Source: CAKVON01 sp902475665 (GTDB lineage: Bacteria; Actinomycetota; Coriobacteriia; Coriobacteriales; Atopobiaceae). From it: a stretch of 64,000 nt of DNA. The stretch lies in the NCBI GenBank assembly GCA_036321795.1, contig JAWQCY010000004.1, positions 124,001 to 188,000 on the forward strand, written 5' to 3'. A program made the translations under genes and the position numbers. Shown in pieces: positions 24,781 to 33,511 of the stretch. How positions within the stretch are numbered: the stretch's first letter is position 1; every line of letters begins with the position of its first letter. The notes below the pieces were generated by a model. It made no database searches, was not told the DNA's origin, and saw only the letters and a program-made list of their open reading frames with translations.

Positions 24781-25851
24781 CTAAAGCTCGCATGCCACCT
24801 GACGCAGGGACACGCCCGGCTCGGTCGCACGCGGGACGGCGACGCTCTCGTGCGAGACGAGCTTCGGGGCCAGAAGGATCTCCTCGGGGTCGGCCTTGAC
24901 GTCCTGGGACGCCTCGCGGATGCGCTTGAGCAGAAGGTCGAGGGCGACCGCGGACAGACTGTCGACGTTCTGCTCGACCGAGGTGAGGGACAGCTCGAAC
25001 ATCGTGTCCGCGAGCATGTTGTCGTAGCTCACCACGGAGCAGTCGCGCGGCACGGACAGGCCGCTGCCGTAGAGACGGCGCAGAAGGCCGAGGACGATGC
25101 TGTCGGAGCTCGCGAACACCGCGGTAACGTCCGTGTCCAGAAGGCGCGCCGAGGCCTCGTAGGCGTCCGGGATGTAGTAGTCGCTGGTCACGACGTATTC
25201 CTGGCGCGGCTGGATGCCCGCCTCGACGAGGGCGCGACGGTAGCCCGAGAGCCTGTCGGCGCCGGTGTTGGAGCGCTCGTTGACGATGCAGCCGATCCTG
25301 CGGTGGCCCTGGCGGATGAGCTCGCGGGTGGCGAGGTAGCCGCCCTGCTCGTTGTTGAAGCGAACCTTGTCGCAGGCGAGCGAACCGATGAAGCGGTCGA
25401 CCATCACGTAGGGAACGGGCAGCCCCTCGAGGTCCTCGATCAGCCGCTCGCTGGGCGCAACCTCGTCGGAGACGACGATCAGCAGGCCGTCGATCCCATG
25501 GTTGACCAGCAGGCGCACGAACTCGGAGTCGTTTTCGGGGTCGCCGTCGGTGTTGGTGATGAACAGGGCGTAGCCGCTCTCGCGCGCACGAGCCTCGAGC
25601 GACTTGGCGAGCGAGGAGAACAGCGGGCTCGCGATGTTGGGGACGATGAGTCCGATGGTGTTGGAGTGCCTGGTCACGAGGCTGCGCGCGATCTGGTTGG
25701 GGACGTAGTTCAGACGCCGTGCCGTCTCGCGGATGCGACGCTTGTTGACGTCCGACACGCGGCAGGGCCTGTCGTTGAGGACGAGCGATACGGCCGTAGG
25801 CGACATGCCAACGGCCTCGGCTATCTGCTTGAGCGTGACCTTACGTGCCAC
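24781..25851 (-). CDS. LacI family transcriptional regulator (upstream of phosphoketolase)
   Basis: 356 residues. N-terminal VTLKQIAEAVGMSPTAVSLVLN is the LacI/GalR helix-turn-helix; the effector domain includes TIGLIVPNIASPLFSSLAKS, VPYVMVDRF and SVVSYDNMLAD. I chose the GTG at 25851 because GGAGGG lies 8 bases before it; the TTG at 25863 would overlap that site. It points at xfp, 289 bases away, and is the natural candidate for binding the GATAAAACG-type operators at 24574 and 17731. Confidence 0.9.
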   Translation of the reverse strand: MARKVTLKQIAEAVGMSPTAVSLVLNDRPCRVSDVNKRRIRETARRLNYVPNQIARSLVTRHSNTIGLIVPNIASPLFSSLAKSLEARARESGYALFITNTDGDPENDSEFVRLLVNHGIDGLLIVVSDEVAPSERLIEDLEGLPVPYVMVDRFIGSLACDKVRFNNEQGGYLATRELIRQGHRRIGCIVNERSNTGADRLSGYRRALVEAGIQPRQEYVVTSDYYIPDAYEASARLLDTDVTAVFASSDSIVLGLLRRLYGSGLSVPRDCSVVSYDNMLADTMFELSLTSVEQNVDSLSAVALDLLLKRIREASQDVKADPEEILLAPKLVSHESVAVPRATEPGVSLRQVACEL

Positions 25852-25885
25852 GTACCCTCCCAAAGTCGACTCCTACGACCCGCGC

Positions 25886-25900
25886 GTCCTTCTCGGCAGG
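25886..25900 (-). repeat. Full-length intergenic motif copy (GAC form)
   Basis: Minus strand CCTGCCGAGAAGGAC in the gap between the divergent LacI gene and the UPF0210 gene. Confidence 0.6.
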
Positions 25901-26059
25901 CGCGTTCGTTGCACGCCACGCGACGGGTGTGGTTGTTTCGCCTTGTTTGCCCGGACCAACAGATTGTGCGAGGTTCGGACGCGTGTGACTCCCCCACAAT
26001 ATAATGCAGGGTACGCAAGTTGGACGGGCGCCGACGCGCCGCCGAGAAGGGACAAACCC

Positions 26060-27424
26060 GTGGCAATCACTTTCGAAGAGGTCGCCGAGACCCTCAACAT
26101 GGTTTCCCAGCAGCACCTCGACATCCGCACGATCACCATGGGCATCAACCTGGCTGGTTGCGCCGACGAGGACATGGGCCGCATGTGCACCAAGGTCTAC
26201 GACCGCATCACCGGCCTGGCCGCCGACCTCGTGCCCACCGCCGAGGCACTCGAGCGCGAGTACGGCATCCCCATCGTCAACAAGCGCGTCTCGGTGACCC
26301 CGATCGCCCAGATCGCGGCCGCCTGCCCCGACGCCGACCTCGTGCCGCTCGCGCACGCGCTCGACCACGCCGCCGAGACGCTCGGCATCGACTACCTGGG
26401 CGGCTACTCCGCCCTCGTGCACAAGGGCATCGGCGACGCCGACCGCCGCCTCATCAACTGCATCCCGCAGGCCCTGGCCGAGACCAGCCGCGTGTGCTCC
26501 TCGGTCAACGTGGCCAGCCTGCGCGCCGGCATCAACATGGACGCCGTCCTCATGGCCGCCCAGACGATCCTGGACTGCGCGCGCCTGACCGCCGACCGCG
26601 ACTCCGTCGGCGCCTCCAAGTTCGTCTGCTTCGCCAACATGGTCGAGGACTCCCCCTTCATGGCGGGCGCGGTCCACGGCACCGGCGAGGCCGACGCCGT
26701 CATCAACGTGGGCGTCTCCGGCCCCGGCGTCATGGCCGCGGCCCTGGAGGAGCTGCCCGAGACCGCCGGCATGATGGAGGTCGCCGAGCGCATCAAGCAG
26801 ACCGCCTTCAAGATCACCCGCGCCGGCGAGCTCATGAGCCGCGAGGCCGCCAAGCGCCTTGGCGTCGAGAAGGGCATCGTCGACCTGTCGCTCGCCCCGA
26901 CCCCGGCCGTCGGCGACTCCGTCGCGCGCATCCTGGAGATCATCGGCGTCGGCCAGTGCGGCGGCCCCGGCACCACCTGCGCCCTCGCCATGCTCAACGA
27001 CGCCGTCAAGAAGGGCGGCGTCATGGCCAGCTCCAGCGTCGGCGGCCTGTCGGGCGCCTTCATCCCGGTCTCCGAGGACGCCGGCATGATCGACGCCGCC
27101 GAGGCCGGCGCGCTGTCGCTCGAGAAGCTCGAGGCCATGACCTGCGTCTGCTCCGTCGGCCTGGACATGATCGCCGTGCCGGGCGACACCCCGGTCGAGG
27201 CGATCGCCGGCATCATCGCCGACGAGATGGCCATCGGCGTCATCAACAACAAGACCACGGCCGTGCGCCTGATCCCGGCCATCGGCAAGTCCGAGGGCGA
27301 GTCCGTCGAGTTCGGCGGCCTGTTCGGACGCGCCCCGGTCATGCACGTCAACCCCAACGCCGGCCGGGTCCTGGCGCACCGTGGCGGCCGCTTCCCGGCG
27401 CCGCTGAACTCCCTCAAGAACTAG
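26060..27424 (+). CDS. UPF0210/DUF711 family protein (PFL-fold family)
   Basis: 454 residues, very strongly biased to GC-ending codons, which suggests high expression. The sequence fits the UPF0210 family: LDIRTITMGINLAGC, VNKRVSVTPIAQIAA, ALVHKGIGDADRRLINCIP, NMVEDSPFMAGAVHG, SGPGVMAAALEEL and QCGGPGTTCALAMLND. The function is unknown; in other bacteria the gene often sits next to a small ACT-domain gene, which is absent here. I chose GTG 26060 because GAAGGGAC lies upstream. A terminator follows at 27489. Confidence 0.88.
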   Translation: MAITFEEVAETLNMVSQQHLDIRTITMGINLAGCADEDMGRMCTKVYDRITGLAADLVPTAEALEREYGIPIVNKRVSVTPIAQIAAACPDADLVPLAHALDHAAETLGIDYLGGYSALVHKGIGDADRRLINCIPQALAETSRVCSSVNVASLRAGINMDAVLMAAQTILDCARLTADRDSVGASKFVCFANMVEDSPFMAGAVHGTGEADAVINVGVSGPGVMAAALEELPETAGMMEVAERIKQTAFKITRAGELMSREAAKRLGVEKGIVDLSLAPTPAVGDSVARILEIIGVGQCGGPGTTCALAMLNDAVKKGGVMASSSVGGLSGAFIPVSEDAGMIDAAEAGALSLEKLEAMTCVCSVGLDMIAVPGDTPVEAIAGIIADEMAIGVINNKTTAVRLIPAIGKSEGESVEFGGLFGRAPVMHVNPNAGRVLAHRGGRFPAPLNSLKN

Positions 27425-27488
27425 GGGCACCTCGCAGGGCACGCGATCGCACGCGCCCTGTGCGCCACTCAGATTCGCCTACAGAGAA

Positions 27489-27532
27489 GGGCGGCCTCCC
27501 GACAACGACGTCGGGAGGCCGCCCGCTTTGTT
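27489..27532. terminator. Intrinsic terminator
   Basis: GGGCGGCCTCCCGAC (27489-27503) pairs perfectly with GTCGGGAGGCCGCCC (27510-27524), followed by GCTTTGTT. A GAGAAGGGC motif variant (27484-27492) overlaps its 5' foot. Confidence 0.8.
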
Positions 27533-27556
27533 GGGCATGGCTTGTTGGCGGGCGCC

Positions 27557-28486
27557 CTAGAACTCGCCCAGGAAGCGCACCTCGGGCTCCAGGCGGACGC
27601 CAAACTGGCGCTCGACCTCGTCCTGCACGTGGGCGATAACGGCGCGCACGTCGGCCGCGGTGGCGTCGCCCGCGTTGACGACGAAGCCGGCGTGCTTGGT
27701 CGAGACCTCGGCACCGCCGCTACGGTAGCCCTGCAGCCCCGCGTCGGAGATCAGCTTGCCGGCGAAGTGGCCCTCGGGACGCTTGAAGGTCGACCCGGCG
27801 CTGGGAAGCTCCAGCGGCTGCTTCTCCTCGCGACGCTCGGTGAGGTCATCCATCGTGGCACGGATCTCGGCCTCGTCGCCGGGCTCCAGCGCAAAGGTGG
27901 CCGACAGCACGAACAGGCCGTCGTCGGCAATGCGACTGTGACGGTAGCCCAGGTCGAGCTCGTCGACGCCCATCTCGCGGACCTCGCCGCAGGGGTCGAC
28001 CACGCGAACCGACTCGAGCACGTCGGCGATCTGGCCGCCGTAGGCACCGGCATTCATGAAGACGGCGCCACCGACGGTGCCGGGGATCCCGCAGGCAAAC
28101 TCCAGGCCGGTCAGGCCCAGGGCGCAGGCCATCTCGGCCGCGTCGGACAGGGTGACGCCCGCCTGGCACACGAGCTTCTCGTCCTCCACCACCAAGTCGT
28201 CCAGGGCGTCGGCCATGCAGATGATGACGCCACGGTAGCCGAGGTCGCTCACCAGAAGGTCGCTGCCACGGCCGAGCACGAAGAAGGGCACGCCCTCCTC
28301 GCGGCAGACGGCGATGGCGCGCTCGGCGGACTCGATCGAGTCGGGCGCCACGAAGACGTCGGCGGGGCCGCCGATCTTGAAGGTGGTGTGCTCGGAAAGG
28401 GGCTCGCTGAGGCTGACGCCGTCCTCCCCCACAACGTCTAGCAGGCGCTGGGCGACGGTCGGTCTGTCGGGAACCTTGTCGGACAT
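27557..28486 (-). CDS. murB: UDP-N-acetylenolpyruvoylglucosamine reductase
   Basis: FAD enzyme that reduces UDP-GlcNAc-enolpyruvate to UDP-MurNAc in peptidoglycan synthesis. Seen are TTFKIGGPADVFV, VLGRGSDLLVS (usually GNGSNLL), FACGIPGTVGGAVFMNAGAYG, LGYRHSRI, and PSAGSTFKRPEGHFAGKLI with the catalytic Ser. 309 residues, normal for the type I/II enzyme. It stands alone between convergent UPF0210 and a divergent ECF operon. TATACT at 28573-28578 (minus) is a probable -10. Confidence 0.95.
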   Translation of the reverse strand: MSDKVPDRPTVAQRLLDVVGEDGVSLSEPLSEHTTFKIGGPADVFVAPDSIESAERAIAVCREEGVPFFVLGRGSDLLVSDLGYRGVIICMADALDDLVVEDEKLVCQAGVTLSDAAEMACALGLTGLEFACGIPGTVGGAVFMNAGAYGGQIADVLESVRVVDPCGEVREMGVDELDLGYRHSRIADDGLFVLSATFALEPGDEAEIRATMDDLTERREEKQPLELPSAGSTFKRPEGHFAGKLISDAGLQGYRSGGAEVSTKHAGFVVNAGDATAADVRAVIAHVQDEVERQFGVRLEPEVRFLGEF

Positions 28487-28646
28487 GGGTTCAGATCACT
28501 CCTCATGCGCACGACGGCGCAGGTTGCGGCGGTGCCCACATGGGACAACCGGGCCAAACATACTAGCAACCGAGTATACAGGGCTTTTGCCGCGACCACT
28601 AAGACTCACCAATACCATGTCGCATCCATGACAGTGGCCGGCCCAC

Positions 28647-28675
28647 TTGCGGCATGACGCGCCGGGTGCTATCGT
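28647..28675 (+). promoter_or_regulatory. Promoter of the riboflavin ECF operon
   Basis: TTGCGG (28647-28652), 17-base spacer, TATCGT (28670-28675). The start would be near 28682, a few bases before the FMN riboswitch. Confidence 0.6.
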
Positions 28676-28685
28676 GCGTTGCCAG

Positions 28686-28829
28686 TTTCAGGGCGGGGTG
28701 GAATTCCCCACCGGCGGTGACGGGACGGCGCACGGGGCGCCCCACCCGAAGTCCGCGAGCCGCGACAAAAAGAGCGGCCGACCCGGTGCGAATCCGGGAC
28801 CGACGGTCAGAGTCCGGATGGAAGAAACG
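28686..28829 (+). ncRNA. FMN riboswitch (RFN element)
   Basis: The RFN core elements appear in order: TCAGGGCGGGGTGGAATTC, CCCCACCGGCGGTGA, a variable stem, AGTCCGCGAGCCGCG, a GACCCGGTGCGAATCCGGGA stem and CCGACGGTCAGAGTCCGGAT followed by GGAAGA. The ribosome site GGAGG of ribU lies 5 bases after its end, so it probably works on translation start, with no separate terminator seen. Confidence 0.95.
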
Positions 28830-28838
28830 GAGGCCACC

Positions 28839-29420
28839 ATGGCTAACGCAACCACCGGCATGCGCCACGACAACCACTCGACCACCTCGCAGGGGGCCTG
28901 GTCGACCAAGCGCATCGCCACGACCGCGCTTTTGTGCGCGCTGTCACTCATCTGCACGATGTTCATCCAATTCCCGATCATCCCGGGAGTCCCCTACCTC
29001 ATGTACGACCCGTCGGGCGCCGTCGCGCTGGTCGCGGGCTTCGCCTTTGGCCCCGCCACCGGTGCCATCGTGTCGACCCTGCCCAACCTGGTGCACGTGG
29101 CCAGCGCCGGCGGCGTCTGGGGCACCCTCATGGCCGTGCTGGCATCGGCGACCCTCGTCGTGCCCGCCGCGCTGGCCTACAGGCGCGACACCACCCGTCG
29201 CGGCGCCGCCATCGGCATGGCGCTGGGTGCCGTCGCAAGCCTGGCCGCGTGCATCCTGGGCAACATCGTCGTGACCCCGCTGTACACCAACGTCACGACC
29301 GAGCAGGTCATCGGCATGATCGTGCCCGCGCTGCTGCCCTTCAACCTGGCCAAGATCGCCATCAACTGCGCGCTGGGCGCCCTCGTGTACAAGCCGGTCT
29401 CGAAGGCCCTGGCGGCCTAA
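28839..29420 (+). CDS. ribU: Riboflavin ECF transporter S component
   Basis: 193 residues, about five or six membrane helices after a polar N-terminus of 27 residues. FPIIPGVPYLMYDPSGAV and ALVAGFAFGPATGAIV are the RibU hallmark (DPSD/G then FGP). It binds riboflavin outside and works with the ECF energy module. ATG 28839 follows GGAGG, directly after the FMN riboswitch. The ECF ATPases and ecfT follow at once, so the module appears to be dedicated to riboflavin. Confidence 0.92.
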   Translation: MANATTGMRHDNHSTTSQGAWSTKRIATTALLCALSLICTMFIQFPIIPGVPYLMYDPSGAVALVAGFAFGPATGAIVSTLPNLVHVASAGGVWGTLMAVLASATLVVPAALAYRRDTTRRGAAIGMALGAVASLAACILGNIVVTPLYTNVTTEQVIGMIVPALLPFNLAKIAINCALGALVYKPVSKALAA

Positions 29421-29438
29421 CGGCCCTTGTCAGACGTC

Positions 29439-31373
29439 ATGTCGGACACCACCAACAACACGTTTCCTGCCGAGAAGGACGTCGAGCCGACGCCCTTCTC
29501 GGCAGTCACGCGACTGGAGCGCGTGACGCTGGCCTACGAGCGCACGGGCATCGCCCTCGACGACGTCTCGCTCGAGCTCGCCGCCGGCGAGAGGGTGTGC
29601 GTGCTGGGCGCCAACGGCTCCGGAAAGACGACGCTGGCCCTCGTGCTGTGCGGCCTTCTGGCCCCGGACGCCGGTTCGGTCGAGCTGCTGGGGCACGCGT
29701 GCTGCGCCGACGGCACGCCGGACATGGGGGCCTATCGCGACGCGCGGCGAGAGTTGGGCCTGGTGTTCCAGGACCCCCAGGACCAGATCGTGACCTCGGT
29801 CGTCAACGAGGACGTGGCCTTCGGCCCCGAGAACCTTGGGCTTGACCCCAACGAGATCGGGCGTCGCGTGGCCCGTGAGCTGGGGCGCGTTGCCATGGGA
29901 GACTTCGCGCACGCCGACCCGTCGCGCCTGTCCGGTGGCCAGCGGCAGCGCGTCGCCATCGCCGGGGCGCTTGCGATGGGACCGCGCCTTCTGGTGCTCG
30001 ACGAGCCCGGGGCGCTTTTGGACGTGCGCGGTCGTCGCTCAATCATGCGCGTGATGGGGAGGCTGGCCGCAGCCGGCACCACCGTCGTGCACGTGACCCA
30101 CTTCATGCAGGAGGCGCTTTCCGCCGACCGCGTGATCGTCATGGACCGCGGGCGCGTCGCCTTCGACGGGAGTCCCGACGAGGCGTTCTCGCACGTGGAG
30201 ACCATGCGCGGCCTTGGGCTGGAGGAGCCCTTCTGCGGCAGCCTCGCCGCGAGCCTTCGCGCACGCGGCGTGGACGTGCCGTGGACCTGCCGCGAGGACG
30301 AGCTCGTCGCCTCGCTCGCGGCCCTCCCCCACACGACCGCGATCGCACCCGCCACGGACGCCCCCGATGCAGGCGCACCCGCCACAGGCGCGTCCGTCAC
30401 GGGGATCGCCTCCACCCCTGCCAAGAAGAAAGCCGAGGTCGTAACCACCGCGATCGTCACATGCGACAACGTCGGTCTGTGGTACGGACGCCGCCGCGGC
30501 GGCGCCGCGCTCGAGGGCGTCTCGCTCGAGCTTGCGCCCGGCGCGTTCTGCTCGGTCTTGGGACAGACGGGCTCGGGAAAGTCCTCCCTGCTCAGGCTGC
30601 TCGCAGCACTGGACGCCCCCGACGAGGGAACCGTCCGCATGTGCGGCGTTTCCACCGGCAGGAGGCGCGACCGCAGGCGCCTGCACGGGCGCGTGGGCCT
30701 GGTCATGCAGCGTCCCGAACGTCAACTGTTTGCCGAGACCGTGCTCGAAGACGTGGCATACGGACCCTCCAACCAGGGGCTGTCCCGCAACGAGGCGCAG
30801 GCAAGGGCCCGCGAGGCACTCGCGACCGTGGGCCTGGTCGGACGCGAGGATGCCTCGCCCTTCTCGCTGTCGGGCGGCCAACGTCGCCTGTGCGCCATCG
30901 CCGGGATCCTGGCCATGCGCCCGGAGGTCCTGCTCCTGGACGAGCCCATGGCAGGACTCGACCCACGGGGTCGCGATAGGCTGCGCGATGTTCTCGCCAC
31001 CGTGCGCGCGACGGGCACCACCGTCGTCCAGGTGACTCACTCGATGGACGAGGCCGCGCGCTCCGACGTCGTGGCGGTGCTCGACCGCGGGCACCTGGTT
31101 GCCTTCGACTCCCCCGCGGCCGTGTTCACCCACGACAACGAGGCCAGGCTGCGAGAGGCGGGCCTGGGCCTTCCCCATTCCCTCGAGTTCGCACGCGCGC
31201 TGGGACGCGAGGGCCTCGAGCTTGGCTGCGAGCCGCTTGTCGCGGCGCAGCTTGCCGACGCCATCGCACGGGCCACGGACCCGACGCACTTCTCGGCAGG
31301 AGACGCCGCGGACGATGGCGCGGATGCCACAGGCGACGATGCGCACGGCGCAGGCGACGGGGAGGTTCGCTGA
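29439..31373 (+). CDS. ecfA: ECF transporter ATPase, two ATP-binding domains in one chain
   Basis: Domain 1 (about 25-270): VLGANGSGKTTLAL (Walker A), LSGGQRQRVAIAG, LLVLDEPGALLD. Domain 2 (about 340-570): LGQTGSGKSSLLRL, LSGGQRRLCAIAG, VLLLDEPMAGLD. Most ECF modules use separate EcfA1 and EcfA2; here both are joined by an Ala/Thr-rich linker of about 50 residues. I chose ATG 29439; TTG 29427 is possible. Neither has a good ribosome site, so coupling to ribU is likely. An inverted pair of motif copies (29466-29505) encodes the N-terminal FPAEKDVEPTPFSAV. Another copy (31286-31300) encodes the C-terminal HFSAG. Confidence 0.93.
   Translation: MSDTTNNTFPAEKDVEPTPFSAVTRLERVTLAYERTGIALDDVSLELAAGERVCVLGANGSGKTTLALVLCGLLAPDAGSVELLGHACCADGTPDMGAYRDARRELGLVFQDPQDQIVTSVVNEDVAFGPENLGLDPNEIGRRVARELGRVAMGDFAHADPSRLSGGQRQRVAIAGALAMGPRLLVLDEPGALLDVRGRRSIMRVMGRLAAAGTTVVHVTHFMQEALSADRVIVMDRGRVAFDGSPDEAFSHVETMRGLGLEEPFCGSLAASLRARGVDVPWTCREDELVASLAALPHTTAIAPATDAPDAGAPATGASVTGIASTPAKKKAEVVTTAIVTCDNVGLWYGRRRGGAALEGVSLELAPGAFCSVLGQTGSGKSSLLRLLAALDAPDEGTVRMCGVSTGRRRDRRRLHGRVGLVMQRPERQLFAETVLEDVAYGPSNQGLSRNEAQARAREALATVGLVGREDASPFSLSGGQRRLCAIAGILAMRPEVLLLDEPMAGLDPRGRDRLRDVLATVRATGTTVVQVTHSMDEAARSDVVAVLDRGHLVAFDSPAAVFTHDNEARLREAGLGLPHSLEFARALGREGLELGCEPLVAAQLADAIARATDPTHFSAGDAADDGADATGDDAHGAGDGEVR
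29466..29505. repeat. Inverted pair of full motif copies inside a gene start
   Basis: CTGCCGAGAAGG (29468-29479) and CCTTCTCGGCAG (29494-29505) are perfect 12-base inverted repeats separated by 14 bases. They sit in the poorly conserved N-terminus of the ATPase. Confidence 0.75.
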
Positions 31374-32167
31374 TGGCCTTTAGGGTGAGCATGGGGCAGT
31401 ACGTGGCGGGTACGTCGTGCGTGCACCGCCTGGACCCACGCGCCAAGATCGCGGGCGCCATCGTCGTGAGCTGTGCGGGATTTCTCGTCTCCAACGCGCC
31501 GCAGCTGGCGCTGGCCATGGGCTTCGTGCTCGTGGCGATCGCGCTGTCACGCGTGGGCGTGGGACGCGTGCTGGCGTCGATGCGGCCCATCCTGGCGATG
31601 CTTGTGTTTTTGGGCCTGGCCAACCTGCTGGTTGTCAGGCGGGGCGGCATCGTGTGGCAGGCGGGGCCCATCTGCGTGACCGAGGTCGGCCTGAGCTCGG
31701 CAATCCTGTTCCCGCTGAGAATGGCGGTCGGCGTCGCCGCGTTCGCGTTGCTGCTGCTCACGACGACGCCGTCGCAGCTGACCGACGCCTTCGACTCCTT
31801 CATGGCCCCGCTGTCTCGCATGGGGCTGCCCGGCCACGAGCTTGCCATGGTCTTCTCGCTCATGCTGCGCTTCGTGCCCACGCTTGCCGACGAGGCCTCC
31901 GCCGCGATTGACGCGCAGGCGATCCGCGGCGGAGGACTTGGCGAGGGTGGCATCGTACGACGCGTGCGCTCGGTCGTTCCCGTGGTGACCTCGCTCATGG
32001 CGAGTTCGCTGCGACATGCCGACAGCCTGTCGCGCGCACTCGACGCCCGCTGCTATGAGGGTGGCGCCGCACGGTCGCATTGGCACCCGCTGACGTTTGG
32101 CGTGCGCGACGCGGTTGCCGTCGCTCTTTGCGTGCTGCTGGCCGCAGGCATTCTCGCCTTGAGTTAG
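31373..32167 (+). CDS. ecfT: ECF transporter transmembrane component
   Basis: 264 residues with about six membrane helices. The EcfT signs are the N-terminal SCVHRLDPRAKI and the coupling-helix motifs with A-R-G pattern, here IDAQAIRGGGL and SLSRALDARCYEGG. The ATG overlaps the TGA of the ATPase gene (TGATG), with GGGGAGG upstream. It completes the riboflavin importer with ribU and the fused ATPase. Confidence 0.92.
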   Translation: MAFRVSMGQYVAGTSCVHRLDPRAKIAGAIVVSCAGFLVSNAPQLALAMGFVLVAIALSRVGVGRVLASMRPILAMLVFLGLANLLVVRRGGIVWQAGPICVTEVGLSSAILFPLRMAVGVAAFALLLLTTTPSQLTDAFDSFMAPLSRMGLPGHELAMVFSLMLRFVPTLADEASAAIDAQAIRGGGLGEGGIVRRVRSVVPVVTSLMASSLRHADSLSRALDARCYEGGAARSHWHPLTFGVRDAVAVALCVLLAAGILALS

Positions 32168-32207
32168 TCGCCTACTTCGACCATGAAGCGTTCCGCGTGC
32201 GTATTTC

Positions 32208-32291
32208 GCACGTTTGCGCAAAACGTGCCTGTTCACACTGTCGCATGCTTTTCCTCGTGGCGCAGATTGGCACGTTTTGCAAGAACGTGCC
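32208..32291. repeat. Two copies of a GCACGTTTTGC palindromic element
   Basis: GCACGTTTGCGCAAAACGTGC (32208-32228; arms GCACGTTT/AAACGTGC) and a second palindrome with arms GGCACGTT/AACGTGCC (32269-32291) lie 61 bases apart in the 222-bp gap between convergent ecfT and azlD. There is no T-run, so they are not typical terminators. They look like interspersed repeat units (REP-like). Otherwise the gap holds nothing recognisable. Confidence 0.5.
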
Positions 32292-32389
32292 GATTGCTGC
32301 CATACCAGCACACCCAGCATTGCGACCACGCGCATCGCGATTGACACCTCGCAAAACACCACGAGGCAAGCCTCTGACGCAACCATGCA

Positions 32390-32725
32390 CTAGATGATCG
32401 AAAGCAGCAGGTAGAAGGCGAGTCCAAGCACGCAGCACCACAGCATCGAGCGCGTGACGCGGGCCACGACCACCACGAGCGCCGCCGCAATAACGGGCAT
32501 GGCACAGGCCCAGGGGCCAGCCGCCAGGCGGGCAGGGTCAAACAGATCGTTGGCCACCAGCGCGGCGAACGCCGCGGGAGGAATCAGGCCCAGGGCCTCG
32601 ACGACACGCGGCGGCAGGGCGCGGCCACGCAGGGCGAGCGCGGGGACCATTCGGCAGGCGAGAAGTGCCACCGAGCAGGGAACCCACAGCATGAGGAAGT
32701 CGTTGGCGCTCATCGGGGCGGTCAC
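32390..32725 (-). CDS. azlD: AzlD family branched-chain amino acid export subunit
   Basis: 111 residues, four hydrophobic helices. The pattern CRMVPALALRGRALPPRVVEALGLIPPAAFAALV fits AzlD (LysE-like helper of AzlC). GTG at 32725 overlaps the azlC stop by four bases (GTGA); ATG 32713 is an alternative. A GAGAAGTGC motif copy lies at 32660-32668. Confidence 0.85.
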   Translation of the reverse strand: MTAPMSANDFLMLWVPCSVALLACRMVPALALRGRALPPRVVEALGLIPPAAFAALVANDLFDPARLAAGPWACAMPVIAAALVVVVARVTRSMLWCCVLGLAFYLLLSII

Positions 32726-33507
32726 TCGGCATCGCCATCCTTCCCGTCAGCGGGGGTCACGGGCGAATCGGCGAACGCGGTATCGGCGGTTGACGCGGTC
32801 GCGGCGGGCGAGCCAATCGCAAAGGCAACCAGGCCGCAGGCTACACCCACGAGCGCAGCGACCAGAATCGCGACCGACGCGAGGCCGGCGAGCTTGAGCG
32901 CGACCACTGCCACGGCGGCGGTCAGGGCCGCGACCACGTTGGGACGCACGGTGAGCTGGCAGTGCAACAGGAACACAAACAGCGCCGTGACCATGAACGA
33001 CACCACGGCCGTCGGGATGTTAATGACCGACCCGATGGCCGCCCCCACCGCGCACGACACACCCCGGGTGAGAACGAGCACCAGGTTGAGCGCGAGGGCA
33101 TGGCTCGTCGTCCACCCATCACCGGCGGCGAGTTTGGCCAGGCTGATGCCGTAGGCCTCCTCGGTCAGGGTGGCCGAGATCGCGGCCGTCTTCGCGCGGG
33201 AGGCGCCCTTGAGGTACGGCGCGATCGACGCCGAGTACAGCGCGAAACGCGAGCTGACGGCGACAACGCTCGCCACGATCGAGGCAACCGGAACACCCGC
33301 TAGCCACAGGTTTCCCACCATAAACTGTCCCGAGCTCGTGAGTAGGGCCACTGCCAGCAGAAACGACATGGCGGGCGACATGCCGGCCTTGGCCACCAGC
33401 ATGCCGCAGGGCAGGCCGATGGCGACGTAGCTGAGCATGATGGGCCAGGCAACGTTGAGGGCCGCGGGCAGGACGCCCGCGGCCCCGTTCTCGGTACTGG
33501 TTCGCAT
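32722..33507 (-). CDS. azlC: AzlC family branched-chain amino acid exporter
   Basis: 261 residues with about seven helices: AWPIMLSYVAIGLPCGMLVAKAG, LLTSSGQFMVGNLWLAG and TLTEEAYGISLAKLA are typical of AzlC (the SGxxQF and TDExY regions). With AzlD it forms a putative amino acid exporter. The start ATG at 33507 lies 4 bases after the stop of the PARG-like gene, in the same direction. The C-terminus has an extra Ala/Thr/Asp-rich tail. Confidence 0.9.
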   Translation of the reverse strand: MRTSTENGAAGVLPAALNVAWPIMLSYVAIGLPCGMLVAKAGMSPAMSFLLAVALLTSSGQFMVGNLWLAGVPVASIVASVVAVSSRFALYSASIAPYLKGASRAKTAAISATLTEEAYGISLAKLAAGDGWTTSHALALNLVLVLTRGVSCAVGAAIGSVINIPTAVVSFMVTALFVFLLHCQLTVRPNVVAALTAAVAVVALKLAGLASVAILVAALVGVACGLVAFAIGSPAATASTADTAFADSPVTPADGKDGDAE

Positions 33508-33511
33508 GGGT

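Noticed and set aside
32172..32441. An 89-codon minus-strand frame in the ecfT-azlD gap
   Set aside because: It overlaps azlD, covers the palindromes and has no domain or ribosome site; more likely translated repeat DNA.
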